Source: JABACD01 sp047639675 (GTDB lineage: Bacteria > Planctomycetota > UBA1135 > GCA-002686595). Taken from it: 64,000 nt of DNA. Where the stretch lies: contig JBLIOI010000009.1 in the NCBI GenBank assembly GCA_047639675.1, forward strand, positions 4,464 to 68,463. The letters run 5' to 3'. The translations under genes were made by a program, and so were the position numbers. Of this stretch, positions 1 to 11,700 are shown in pieces. The notes beneath the pieces were generated by a model. That model ran no database searches. It saw only the letters and a program-made list of their open reading frames with translations, and was not told the DNA's origin. Numbering within the stretch: position 1 is the first letter of the stretch; every line of letters starts with the position of its first letter.

Positions 1-948
1 GGGGTTGACGTCTACGTTCACCCAACCCTCGCGGCGATCGGGGCCGCAGCCCAGGTGCAACCTTAGGGCTGAATTCGTTGTGTTCTGATTGGCTTGCATG
101 GTCGTCTGCTGAGGTGTTTGGAAAGTGGGCTTGGCGCTTTTCAGTGCACTAAGCTCTTGGGGCTCGAAGGCTGATTCCCAATAGTCAAAGTGGTCGGCAT
201 AGGTGTTCACTTCGATGCCGTGACCTTGGGCGGCTGCCCAAAAGGTTTTGGCCCAATCGATGCCGTAGTTTTCCGCGAAGTAGGAGTAGGCGAAGCGCTT
301 AGCGCGGACCTGGTATTCTTCGCGGCTGATCGTGTTGGTGCCCTTCGCACCGTAGGTGGTTCCACCGAGGTGTTGATACTCGACGTCATCGCTGTATGCG
401 ACGATTAGGCCCCTTTGGTAGAGCTTATAGGACAATTCATGGATGGCGCCCCAGCAGTAGCGGAAGTCGGGATTGAGGAATCCAACCTTCTCAACTGCAC
501 TTGCGCGCATCATGAAACCCAAGTAGTCACAGGTGGTGACAGCGCGCCAACCTTGCGCTCCTTGACGCCCTGAGCTTGGGTACTGCTTGTCCTTGCAGGT
601 GGGGGAGAGAATTGCGAGCCGCGGATCGCGTTCCATACTCTCGATCAAAATGCGCGCAGCATCGACACCTTCGTCGAAGACGAGGTCGTTCATCAAGACC
701 CAGTAGTAGTCGTAGCCTGTTGTGCTATTCCGCGCGTGATCGAGGGCAAGATTATGAGCCAAGCACTTGCCGCGGAAATCCGCGTCCTCGTAGTGCAGCG
801 TCGTGTGCTCGGTGAGCTTCTCCGCTTCCGTCCCCGCCTCAACGACAACCAAGTCGTAGTCGATGGTCATACTGCGCTCAAGCCAGCCAGCGAGATCGCG
901 AACTAGATCTGGCCGGTTACGAGAAACAACTAATACAGCGACCTTCAT
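1..948 (-). CDS. Glycosyltransferase with C-terminal methyltransferase start, partial
   Basis: I translated this open frame myself; it runs off the left edge, so the C-terminus is missing. It starts MKVAVLVVSRNRPDLV, the usual beginning of a GT-A (family 2-like) glycosyltransferase. A YYWVLMNDLVF segment near residue 85-95 fits the nucleotide-sugar/metal-binding strand. Further on, DVEYQHLGG resembles the late part of GT2 domains. After a Gln/Thr-rich linker (about residues 275-295) the frame reads LRLHLGCGPDRREGWVNVDV, the SAM-binding motif I of class I methyltransferases, so the protein is probably a GT-methyltransferase fusion. Such fusions usually act on cell-surface polysaccharide. The ATG overlaps the stop of the upstream RapZ-like gene by 4 bp, so translation is probably coupled. 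Substrate unknown. Confidence 0.75.
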   Translation of the reverse strand, partial: MKVAVLVVSRNRPDLVRDLAGWLERSMTIDYDLVVVEAGTEAEKLTEHTTLHYEDADFRGKCLAHNLALDHARNSTTGYDYYWVLMNDLVFDEGVDAARILIESMERDPRLAILSPTCKDKQYPSSGRQGAQGWRAVTTCDYLGFMMRASAVEKVGFLNPDFRYCWGAIHELSYKLYQRGLIVAYSDDVEYQHLGGTTYGAKGTNTISREEYQVRAKRFAYSYFAENYGIDWAKTFWAAAQGHGIEVNTYADHFDYWESAFEPQELSALKSAKPTFQTPQQTTMQANQNTTNSALRLHLGCGPDRREGWVNVDVNP

Positions 949-1427
949 GAAACCTCCCGCTCGCGATGGATCACCGCGATTTCAAGGCCCGTCGCGCGCA
1001 GCCGGCGTGCCAGTTCTTCCGTGAGAATCGTCGAACGGTGGCGTCCTGCGGAGCAACCCAGAGCGATTCGTGCACCATCATCCACGCGCGAAAGAAGCAG
1101 CGCGAGTGGCACGGCTGTTTGCAGGAATTCCTGCGCAGCTTCTTGGTTCAAGACCCAGTCACGCATTTCGCCGCAGGGTTCCGACCAGAGATCCCAGGTG
1201 TTTTCACGTGCCGGGTTCTTGAGGAAGCTGACGTCGAAGTAGTGGTTGGCGGGGGGCCGTCCGTACTTGAAGCCAAAGGAGATCAGCGTAAGGGAGGCCC
1301 GATGCCCGCTGCTTGCGCCTTCCGATCCGGAAGAGCTCGCGATGGCGGCTTGCGAAGGAAGAGCGGCTCGCGGAGATAAATCCAGAAGGTCGCACTTATC
1401 GGGGCTTGATTGATTGAAGGCAGTCAC
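945..1427 (-). CDS. Stand-alone RapZ C-terminal domain protein
   Basis: 160 residues, GTG start preceded by GGAGG. Residues 1-47 are low-complexity and Ser/Ala-rich. From about residue 48 the protein follows the C-terminal half of RapZ/YvcJ: SFGFKYGRP (50-58), FDVSFLKNP (64-72), then GCSAGRHRS (124-132) and a final HRERE where RapZ has HRD. The N-terminal P-loop kinase-like domain of RapZ is absent. In Escherichia coli the C-terminal domain is the part that binds small RNA and the sensed metabolite controlling amino-sugar synthesis. The stop overlaps the start of the glycosyltransferase gene (ATGA), so the two are co-expressed. I infer a link between nucleotide or amino-sugar sensing and glycan synthesis. 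Family call is good; function is a guess. Confidence 0.8.
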   Translation of the reverse strand: MTAFNQSSPDKCDLLDLSPRAALPSQAAIASSSGSEGASSGHRASLTLISFGFKYGRPPANHYFDVSFLKNPARENTWDLWSEPCGEMRDWVLNQEAAQEFLQTAVPLALLLSRVDDGARIALGCSAGRHRSTILTEELARRLRATGLEIAVIHREREVS

Positions 1428-1559
1428 GTTCCTCCAATCGAATTTACCCCCGAATGTCTAAAGAGAGGATCAGCGAGCCGTCCCAATCTGGGGCCGCCGG
1501 ACCCCCTTTCGGACCCTTTTGGGCACTGGAGGAGGGGGGGCGCCGGAGGTTCTTCTTGG

Positions 1560-1830
1560 AGTGAGCCCCGTCGTCTCGGTCACAGGATTGTGATTCCTCT
1601 TGCCGAAGCACCCGGTGCGATACCCCGCGGCGCCCATGCGCGCACGAATGCTCTCGAGTCCAGTACGCCAGGGCAGATCGTTGATCCAAGCGCCACGGTC
1701 GGAGACGTAGCGCCCGGTCTACATAATGGCGCGCGCCGGACCGCAATCCGTCTACTGGGTGATGGCCCGGTCGAAGGCTACGCCGCTGCCGGCGATCCAG
1801 TCGATTGTTCTTGTTTGATTTGGACGCGAA
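1560..1830 (-). pseudogene. Decayed sulfatase fragment
   Basis: The minus strand read in one frame gives IDWIAGSGVAFDRAITQ, stop, TDCGPARAIM, stop, TGRYVSDRGAWINDLPW, then ESIRARMGAAGYRTGCFGK. This follows the N-terminal third of type I sulfatases: the 'PNxDrLAaeGvrFdrAyt' segment, the signature CxPSRxxxxTGR (here CGPARAIM-stop-TGR) and the 'LxxaGYrTaxfGKwH' segment. Two in-frame TAG stops (1752-1754 and 1719-1721), one inside the signature, plus loss of everything after the GK motif, show that it is dead. The weak string SNIVV just upstream in another frame may be the former N-terminus and would imply a frameshift. Sulfatases are amplified in marine planctomycetes. Confidence 0.7.
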
Positions 1831-2657
1831 ACACATGCGTCGAGCTTTGGACGACAATGTTGGATTCGTTGCCGCCGAGCAGAGTGGTGCCATGTTGGAA
1901 CTCACTCAAAAAAATGCGAAGGGTGCAAGAATCTCCGTTTCGAACGAGGGAACGGTATTGAATTGCGCTTTCTTGAAAACTCCTTCGATGCTATTAGCTC
2001 GCAGTTTGGGGTGATAGTCCTTCGGTACAGACTATGGTAGCTGCGCGAAGCGCGGCGCGACTTGCGCCTCGCCGAGCGAGGTCGGCGACCGTGTAACCTA
2101 GGCTCTGAAGCAACGCTTAGGATCAGCGCCCCTTCGTGCCCCGACGGAGGGGCTGGCGGTGACCTCGACCACCTGATAGCACCGGAAAGCAAAGCCAACT
2201 GCTCAAGCTTGGGCTCGCTGGGAGTGTCGAGCGGGTGTGTCCTACCGGCCCTTTTTGTCCGCTGAGGCTCTAATTCTCTATCAGCTGAGGCCGAGATTCA
2301 CATTCTTATGTGCCCCGATTTGGGCTGGCGAGGAGTGAGGGGTCGCGTTGAATGTTTGGCCTTGTGAATTGGGCCCCCGTCCGTCTCGGACGGAGCGGCA
2401 AGGTCTGGAATGCCTCTCAAGCCCGCTTGAGGGGGAGTGTGCGTCTCACAATGTGAAAGGGATCTGCTTTCAAAATCGCCGCCTAGGCCACCCGGTTCGC
2501 TGGCCGTCGGCTTAAATAGATTGATTCGCCCGTGATCACGGGCGAATCAGGCTGGGCTTGAACGGCTCTCGGCCCACTTCTGCCATGGCGGAATAGTCCT
2601 CAGGCTGCTATCTTTTTACTGAGACTGACGAATTCCCGGATTGTTTCTGGCTGCTTC
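1831..2657. other. Non-coding stretch upstream of the giant gene
   Basis: No credible gene is seen on either strand. The reading frames are short and low in family-like content. It holds a hairpin with a 7-bp stem and 3-nt loop at 2377-2393 (CCGTCCG/CGGACGG) and a 6-bp stem inverted repeat around CTCAAG/CTTGAG near 2418-2433. Neither is followed by a T-run. The 28-bp palindrome is listed separately. The stretch probably carries the regulatory region of the giant gene and the upstream sequence of the minus-strand unit to its left. Confidence 0.5.
2522..2549. repeat. Perfect 28-bp palindrome
   Basis: The 14-base arm TGATTCGCCCGTGA is followed directly by its exact reverse complement, with GATC at the centre. 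There is no spacer and no downstream T-run on the plus strand. It sits 172 bp upstream of the giant gene start. It could be an operator, a hairpin in the 5' leader, or a weak terminator for transcription coming from the other side. Confidence 0.8.
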
Positions 2658-2684
2658 TTGGCCTGAGATTAATTCCCGTATAAG
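2658..2684 (+). promoter_or_regulatory. Possible sigma70-like promoter of the giant gene
   Basis: TATAAG at 2679-2684 resembles a -10 box. Upstream candidates for -35 are TTGGCC (2658-2663, 15-bp spacer) or TTCTTG (2655-2660, 18-bp spacer). The ATG at 2721 has AAGGGGA about 10 nt upstream as ribosome binding site. Sequence resemblance only. Confidence 0.3.
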
Positions 2685-2720
2685 GGGAGTCGTCATACCC
2701 GAGAAGGGGATGGTTCTATT

Positions 2721-5700
2721 ATGGGTGTACTGAGATCAATTCGTCGTGCTGCAGTTCGACGAACAAAGTGGTTGGAGAAACTTACCTCACGGGGAGCTTC
2801 GAAGAATCTCAATCGAGTCGCATCGCGGCACGAGTACCGCATGGAAACCTTGGAGCGGCGGCTGCTGCTTTCGGCGGACCCTTTGGGCGCGGCTGAACAG
2901 ATTGCACTTCTCGACGGACTCACCGACCTGAGTACCTGGGGCGAGAGCGTCGAGACGCACGGTGAATTTCACCAGTTCCTGCCGTTCTTGGAATTGGCCT
3001 ATGACCCGGATCTAGGAATTGATCAGCGTTACCTCGGCGCGCAGCTGCAAATTGGGGAGGCCTTTGAAAGCTTGAGGGCTTCAGCGCAGCTCTACTTCGG
3101 CGGACTCGCAGCTGGTGCTGGCGGGGACACCACGGACTTGGTGCAACACTGGAACAACAACCTGGCAGTAGACGGCTGGGCGTTTGTGGACAAATCAGAA
3201 GGCGCTGAATTCAAGTTCGGATTCATGGCGACCGATCTTAACCGCGACCTGGATGACATCGACCTGAATCTGGGTGACGACGCGGATGCTCTCAATCTCC
3301 GCTTTGCGAAACCCGATCCGCTCAGCGCCCCCGTGTTGCCGACCCTGGACTTGGACGTTGCCCTGTCGATGAACTTCGATGTGGCGTGGTCGGGAGCGGA
3401 CTCGAGTAGTTTCACCGTTGACTTGAACTCACTCGACGGGAGTGCAGACGTTGACGAGAGTGGCCTGAGCTTTGGGCTGAACGTTGGCATTCTAGGAATG
3501 GACGTCACGGACGGCACTTTCTTCATCGATGCCGATATCAGCTTGGATGAGATATCAACGGTGCTTGTGGCGGGAATGGACGCGGACCCCACAGGGGCGA
3601 TCCCGACTGACGGTAGTCACTTGCTGTTGACTCTCGACGGTGTTCAACATGTCGTGCGGCTGGCCGATGTGGGCGCCGCGAACGTGGACATCGACGGGCT
3701 AGCCTTGGATCTGAATGCAGCCCTTGCTGACGCAGGCGTCGATACCGCCGTCGAGGCGACGGTGAACGGCTCACGCTTGGAGATTACTAGTCTTACTGGC
3801 GGTCCAGAATCGATCGCCCTCGATCAGGCAGCTCCCTTTGCGACGGAGATTGGCTTCACTTCCGGCGATACGGCGACTGGAACTAGCACAACGCCCGATG
3901 TGGTCCTAACCGCTGCAGTGGCAGCTCCCGCGGACGGCAAACTCACCTCCGATGTGAGCTTCGATTTGGTTTTGGATAGCGCAGCACCTCTGCTGGTGAG
4001 TGTCGCCATGGCCGACACGATGGACAACACAGATGCGGCCGGGCTAGTGGCAGACATCAATGCTGCCTTGACGGAGCTTGGACTGGATACACAGGTCCAA
4101 GCGGGTGTTGCTAGTGGGTTCTTAACGTTCACGACTTTGGGGCACACATCAAGCGCTGTTGCAAGCTTGACCATCAATGAACTGGTTCCCTTCGCTGCCG
4201 AACTCGGCTTCTCCGCCGGGGTAGTAGAAGCAGGAACTGTTCTGACCCTTGCGGATCTGCAATCCGGCGAGGTCGATTCCTTGCTTACGGAGAGCGTTGA
4301 CCCCGCCAGCAGCTTCTCGGGCTCGATGACGGCCACGCCGGTCTCCTCGGTTAGTGTGGATGTGGATGGCTCCCCGGTCGTCGTCAATACGCCCATCGTT
4401 GGCCTAAGTCTGACTGACACAGTCATTTCCCTCGGGACTGGGCAGGAGCTGTTCCAGCTCTCCGTCGGCGGTGCTGCGATCACAATGGTCTCAGACTTGG
4501 CCACTTTCGCCGCAGCCAGCCCGAATGTCTTGATCCAGCCGCTGCTGGACATCGATTATTGGCTGGCGGAGCTCGATAGCTCTTCAGTCATGGAAGGCGA
4601 GCTGCCCTTCGTGGACAACATCGAGGTTACGGACCTAGCTGACTTGGAAGGCGCCTTCCAAGAGTTCGTGATGGACGGGCTCGACATCGACGGTGATTCG
4701 ATGCCCGGTGACCTGGACTTGTTTGACAACGATGGCTTCTTGGACTTGCGAACAGTGCAGCAGCTGATTGGGTTGAGTGCTGTGGCTCCGACGACTATCG
4801 GCGCGAGTTTTGACACGCTGACGGACGTGCTGGATATCGGTGTTTCAGTGGCCTATGAGGGAGTTGATCTCAACACCCCGCTAAGCGCTGCGTCCGTGCC
4901 GTTCGACCTGGAGCTCGATCTGGACTCCATCGGGGCGATCACCCCGGACAACGACACCATGACCGACGTCATTAACAATGTCGTCTTGACCCCATCGGTG
5001 GCAATTGACTTGACCTACGGTGTCGATCTCAGCTCGGTCGCTCCGCCGAGCTTGGTGGCGCCACTCGAGACTCTCATCGAACAGACGGGTCAGCTCACCG
5101 CGAAGGGGGGGTTGATGGATGCCCACTTCCAGATCAAGCTGGACGGGGTACCGGAGCTGGTCTACGTCACGCTCTCCGGCGCTGAGACAAGTACCAATGC
5201 GGGGCTAATTGACCTTGTGGCGGACATTGATGCTGCAATCGTTAGCGCTCTCAGCACGGATCATTCTGGGGTGAGCATTACGGCCCAAATCGTTGAGCAA
5301 TCGTTCGACGGCCTCGATGTAGATGGTCCGCGCTTAGTGCTTGAGGCGGCCGGAGGCGTGCTGTTTACCGTCATCGTGGACGACCCGCTAGATCCGGCCT
5401 TTACCCAGCTGGGCCTCGGTGGTCAGGAGATCTCGCTGATCGCCGCCAACGCACCGAGCCTTGAGGTGACAACGGTAGGCTCGTCCATGGGGGATGATGC
5501 CGAGCTCTCTACGCTGCATTCTATCACGCTCGAGGCCGGCTCTCCCGCCAGCGCGACGGGGACAATTCCCGCCGGAGGCAGCCACATTGAGTTGATTTTG
5601 GATGGCCAAGTTCACGTGATCCACTTGGTCGATCTCGGCACCCCGAACACGACTCTCGGCGACCTCAAGGACGACTTGCAGGCGTCCCTCAACGACGAGG

Positions 5701-8700
5701 GCTTGGGTTCGCTTTTGACCGTGGAAGTTGACGGCTCGATGCTGAAGCTTGTCGGTAGCGTCGTCGGCCCCGGTTCTATCGCAATCGGCGAGGCGTCCGG
5801 ATTCTCGGCTGAACTCGGGTTCTCTGCGGGCGACAGTGTATTTGGCGACGCTGCCCAGCTCGGATTTGCCTCTAGCGAAAACGCGGTCGGCGATGTGGCC
5901 GCGCTCGGCTTTGACTTGGGCGATTCCGCCACAGGGAATGCTGGGACGCCCAATGCGACATTGACCGCTGGAAGTGCGGCACCTATCGACGGCCAGCTAA
6001 CGGGCGACGTCAACATTTACCTGAGCGTGGATGGTGGGCAACTCGTCCGAGTTCAGTTGTCAGAGTCGGCAACTGCTGAGAATGCCAATGTGGACGAGTT
6101 GGTCGAGAGCCTCAATCAAGCTCTGGTGGAAGCCCAAGTCGACGATCTTGTCATCGCTGGCCAAGTCGCTGGATTCCTAACGCTGACAACTCTGGAAGGT
6201 ACCGCCGGCGATCCCTCAGGACTCGAGATTAGCACCGATATTGTCCTCGGCGGAGTCGCTCCTGCGCCGGTCAACGGCCAGCTCGCGAGTGATGTCGATC
6301 TGTTCTTGAGAGTGGATGGCGGGGATCTCGTCCAGGTTCAGCTGACTGTTGCAGCAACAGCGGGTAATTCAAACGTGAGCGACTTGGTCGCCGATCTCAC
6401 CTCTGCCCTCGTGACAGCTGGAATCGACGGCGAAGTCGAGGCCGGCGAAGACGGTGGTTTCCTGACTCTGACCACCAAGGATGGGACCGTCGGAGATCCC
6501 TCGGGGCTGAGGATTAGCCCGAACGTCATGCTCACGGCGGGCGTGGCTGCACCGATCAATGGCCAGCTTGCGAGCGACCTGACCTTCCAGCTGAAGGTCG
6601 ACACGGGCGCACCCACTCTGGTGCGCGTGGCTGCTGGGGATACGACGTCCAATGGCGATGTGGATGACTTGGTGATCAGCATCACAAGCGCAATCGCGGA
6701 AGCTGGTTTGGCCGATTCGGTCGAGGTTAGCAACAGCAACGGCCACCTGAGATTCACCTCGATGGACGGCGTCGATGGGGATCCCTCGAGCTTGACGATC
6801 AGCGCCCTGGAGCCCTTTGCTACGGAGCTTGGCTTCTTGACCACTGATGCGGAGGACGGGAATACTAGTTTCGACCTGATGCTCGGTGGTGACTTGCTCA
6901 ATGTGAGCTTCGCAGCGTCGAGGACTTACGACAACTTCAGCGGAGTCAGCTCGCTGGCGGCGGACGTCAAAGACGCCATCGATCAGGCGATCGATGACGC
7001 GGGTCTGGATGCGGTTCTCAAGGACAGTATTCAGGTCAGCGTAAATTCCGATGGCGGGATGCCCACCCCGATCCTAAAACTCGAATTCGTCTCGACCTTG
7101 CCGATGACGGTGAGCAACTCCGGGGATAGCAATCCTCTCGGTCTGACCAATACAGTTGCTGTTGATTTCCCAGTTGCCGGGGACTACTCCGGCCTTCGAT
7201 TCGTGGCGACTGAAGCCACGGGAGTCATCACAGAAGCCCTGAATTTCCAGCTTCAGTTGGACAACGCTGCACCGGTCATGGTCAGCGTCCCCGTCGGCGA
7301 CTATTCAGATGCTGCTGGCTTGGTATTCGCAATCCAGCAGGTAGTGGATGGACTGTCTGGCCTAGCCGGCAAAATTGTGGTGGGCTCTCAATCTAGCGGC
7401 GACGAAGCTACTGTGGTCGCGAACCGCTTGACCTTCACGGCGACGCCCGGCGCCGATGTGCGGATGATTCACCTGCTCACGGACCCGGCGGGAATCACCA
7501 CCGGCGAGATCGGGTTCAATAACGGCAGCTTGGCTTTCGCTGACGAAATTGTTGGAGCCTTCTTGTACCCGGACTCGCTGAGCACCCCCAATACGGTCAG
7601 CGCCACGGTCCAGATGAGCTTTGCTGACGCACAGCTCGACGGCCAGTTCGGCTTCTTCGCTACCGACATTGCGAACGCCGCCGGCGAGGGAATTGTCACC
7701 GTCGGTGTGGCTCTGCAGGACGCCGCCGATGGAGATGCAAACAACCGCATTGACTTCGAAGACCTGTACAACGTCCGGGACAGCATTCTGACGGCCTCGA
7801 CTCCGTTGGTCGGTGCGAATCCTTATCAACTTGCCAGCCAAGCGGAATTCAGTGTGACTCACAATGGCGTGACCAGGGTTGTCCAGGTCGAGGCCGAGGT
7901 GACTCAGAACAACACGAAGATCCAGAATCTGGTCTACGACATCAATCAGGCCCTCAGGACAGCTGGCTTCGATGGCGAAGTGGTAGCGACTCGAGAGATC
8001 ACCGCGACCGATGAGTTCATTGTCCTCGTTGCTGGCTACGGCGAGACACTATCGGTCAGCGCGACCAACCCTTCCGCGCAGACGGGACTCGGCTTTATGG
8101 ATGGGGATGCCGCGGAGCTGACCGTGATTGGTATTCCGGTGCAAAGCGGGCAGCTCATCGGCAATTCCGGCGGCACCGACATCGAGAAGCTGGTCGCCGC
8201 AGATGGGTCTCCCTTGCAATTCGTCCTGTACCTGCCGGGCGTAGTCTCGGACACCCTGCAAGAGCTTTCGATAGCTGTCAAGTTGGCGGACATTTTTGAT
8301 ATCGACTCTGCTCAAGTGGAGTTGCTCAATGTCAACGGTACTGTCACGACGTCGGGCTCCGAACTTCTCTATCGAGAATTGACGGCCAGCGATCTAATAG
8401 GCCTGGTCCAGAACTCAGTCGAGTTCCTGGGCGACCTGCGGGCAGACCAAGTGGGGGACCCCAGCACATCCGATGACGATGGCTTGTTGGCCATCGACCT
8501 ACCCTTCATCAAGCTCACGGCCAACGAGCTGAACAGCTACGACGATTTCCTAGCAGACGGCTTGGGCGATGTGGTCCTCGCTGGGCCGAACACGCTACAG
8601 CTCTTCACGCAGACGCTTCAAGACTCGCTGGGCTCAGGCGCGTCGGTGAGCTTCGGTATTGCGGGAGACAAGCTGACCTTCGACATCGACTACGTCAGTG

Positions 8701-11700
8701 CAGATCAGAGGAGCCGCGCTTTCCAGGTTGACATCGCCGAGCTGGGTAAGCTCGTCACTCTCGATAAAGCGATTCCGGACAACCTAGACGAGGATGCGGG
8801 ACTCGTGGACGCCACGGGGCAGACCAAGTTCCAAATCCTGAGCGAAGCCAGCGTCGAACTTGACTTGGCCCTGAACTACATGGCTGCCAACGATTCTCCG
8901 GAGCAGTTGCTCGACAGGACGGGGAGTGACGGCAATTTGGTGGACCTGTTGGTCTTCCTCGACACGGGTACGATCACGGTCGACCACGCACTCTACGGCT
9001 CGGCCTCGGTATCTGCGGAAGACGGATACGTCAGGATTGGCTCCGGGCCCGATCCGATTCCCGCTGATTCAGCACATTTTGAAGTGGACGCCGCCAATGG
9101 TCCTCAGGCCCTGGACTATGACGACCAGGCCTTTAACTCAGACGGCTTGCTGAGCGGTATCAGTGTGGACGCACTGGGCTCAGCCGAGATGAGCTTCTTC
9201 TTCGAAGAGTCCGATGTCGTTTCCTACACCGACGAGATCCTCTCGTTCTCGATTCCGAATCTCGAGCACTACCTCAACGGCAATCCGCTGTCCGTGATCA
9301 TGGGCGGGGGCCCCGCCGAGCTGGTCGAGCTGATCGATGGCGCGGTCACTTCCGGCAACCCGCTCGTCGATCTCTTGCAGAACCCCGATGTAATCATTGG
9401 TGGCTTCGACACGATGATCGGCAAGTTCCAGGAGTTGATTCAGGCGGCTTTCATCGATCTGGAACTGCCGCTTGTGGGTGAAGAGATTTCCGGCGCGGCT
9501 CAAACCGTGGTCGACGTTCTGTCCAGAGGGCGGGCCGAGTTCCGCGAACTGGTCGGGTTCAAGTACGACGAGAACGGCGATGTCGACGTCGACCTCGACT
9601 TCACCGAAGTCATTAGCGAGGCGATTCTGGCCATCTTCGGGCCGGGGACCATCGATCTCCTGCAGGATGTGGGGGGTGCCACCGACCTCGAAGAGAACAT
9701 CATCGCCGACGGACAGATCACAGCCGAGGATGTTCACTTCACCTTCGATCCTGGGGATGAAGACTGGGGCGGTGTGGCCGGAACGGGAGAGCCCGGAAAC
9801 GCCACCTATGACGACGACCTAGTCCGCTGGGACTTCAAGCTCGGTCAAGAGTTCGAGGTTAGCGTGCCCTTCGATCTCGGCTTGAGAGTGGGAGATTTTG
9901 GTCTGGAGGATCTACTGCCAAACTTCGGGTTCACGGTCGACACGGGCCCGGAAGGCGTGGTCCTGAAGTTCGAGTGGGAGCTCTGGGTGGGCTTCGGCCT
10001 GAGTGCGGAGGACTTCGCGTTCTTCTTCAATGTTGACGCTCACGATGGCTTTAACGATGACGACAAAGAAACTGAAGAACTCAAACTCAGTGTCAATGCC
10101 TCGACGCCCGGCTTGTCGGCGAACTTGGCCCTGGGCTTGGTGCAGGGAGATTTCAAAGACGGTACGAAGGAACGCGTAAGCGTCACGGCTTCCGATCCGT
10201 TTGCCGATCTCGGCGATGAAGGGATTATCTATCTAGGAGATGTCGTCGACGACTTCGTCAATGACTCGGGTGCTTTCAATATGGACGGGGACTTCTCCGT
10301 CATGCGCCACTACCAGGACGGGACTTCCGATGCCTCTCCCGTGACCTTTAGTTACAACGGCGGCACCAGCACAACCAGCTTCTTCGAGTTCCTGCGAGAT
10401 ATCAATGGCACTCCGATCGCCCCGGATAGCCTGCTCGGAAATGAGCTATTCCTGCTGCCGGATCTCAGCGATCTGCTCAAACCGGTTCTGGTTCTGACTT
10501 CACTCGATCCCGACGTGGTCGGGATGGAAGTCATCGGCGGCGGCGAGTACGGCTGGGCTTTCGACGATACGAACGATGATGGAGAGTGGCAAAGCACCGA
10601 AGAATCAGGAGCCCAGTACGAAGATCAGCGCTCCAAGGGATTGGGCTTTGGCACCTTAGATATGGTCGCCCCCGAGGACCGAGTTTGGTCCGACGAGGTC
10701 CTGATTGCTGATCCGGACGGTCTCTTCAGAATCCTGGGGACGCGAATCGCTCCCTCCGGAGGAAAACTGCACGACGACGCCGAGTTCACTCTCACGCTCA
10801 AGAATGACAGTAATGTCGACACGGAAATAGAAGTCGCGGTCCGCCAGGCCATCTACGACGACCTGGAGAGCGAAGAGGAGCTCAAGGACGCCCTCAACAA
10901 TTCACTCTTCAAGGCTTTCAGCAAATCTAGTGAGTTCGACAACGCCCGCAGCGTTGTTGCCGATTTGGATTCCGGAGGACACCTGGTCCTGGTGAGCACC
11001 CAGGCCTTCAGCCTGGAGTACGACACCCTCGATCACACGGAAGTGGAAGTCGCGCTTAAGATCGACGCAACCGATGCGGAAGGGGACGACAACGGTCGAT
11101 TGACGATCGCTGAAGCCCAAACGGGCATCAAGGAGGTCTTCTCTCCTGAGCTCAGCGCCGACGCCAAGATCCGTTTCAATGTGGATGGCAACACCGACCA
11201 CATCACGAACTTCCTCGAGTCGATACCGTTGGGCTTCGATGGCCTCGGCTTGCCCAGCCTGAACTTCGACTTGATCGTGGATGCCTCGGCGAAGGTAACT
11301 TACGAAGATGGGTTCAAGAAGGAATACGGGATCGATAAGGTCCAGTTTGACAACGTTCAGCTCGAATTGGGAGAGCTCCTGACGAGCGTCATCACTCCGA
11401 TTGTGAACGGTATCGCCGACGTACTCGGCCCCGTGACCGATGTGCTCGGTGATGGACTGGGCGCTGCCCAGGGCTTTTTGAACGACGACATCGAACTGAT
11501 CGAACGGATGGGCTTAGGCTCCTATTCGATCCTCGATTTCTCGGGCAATAAAGCGACGATCAACAACTTCTTGGACACGATCCAGGACTTGATCGCCTTG
11601 CCTGGCGAGATGCAGCAATACCTCGCGGACAATCCCGAGCCGGTCTTCAACTTCGGTTGCTGGGAGCTCGTGATGGACAAGAAGCACCCGCTCTACTTCC

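Noticed and set aside
1410..1961. Plus-strand open frame of 183 codons
   Set aside because: It is antisense to the sulfatase relic, has no protein-like pattern and no ribosome binding site; the minus strand carries recognisable family text.
2377..2393. Hairpin CCGTCCG-TCT-CGGACGG as terminator
   Set aside because: No T-run follows on either strand and no gene ends nearby.
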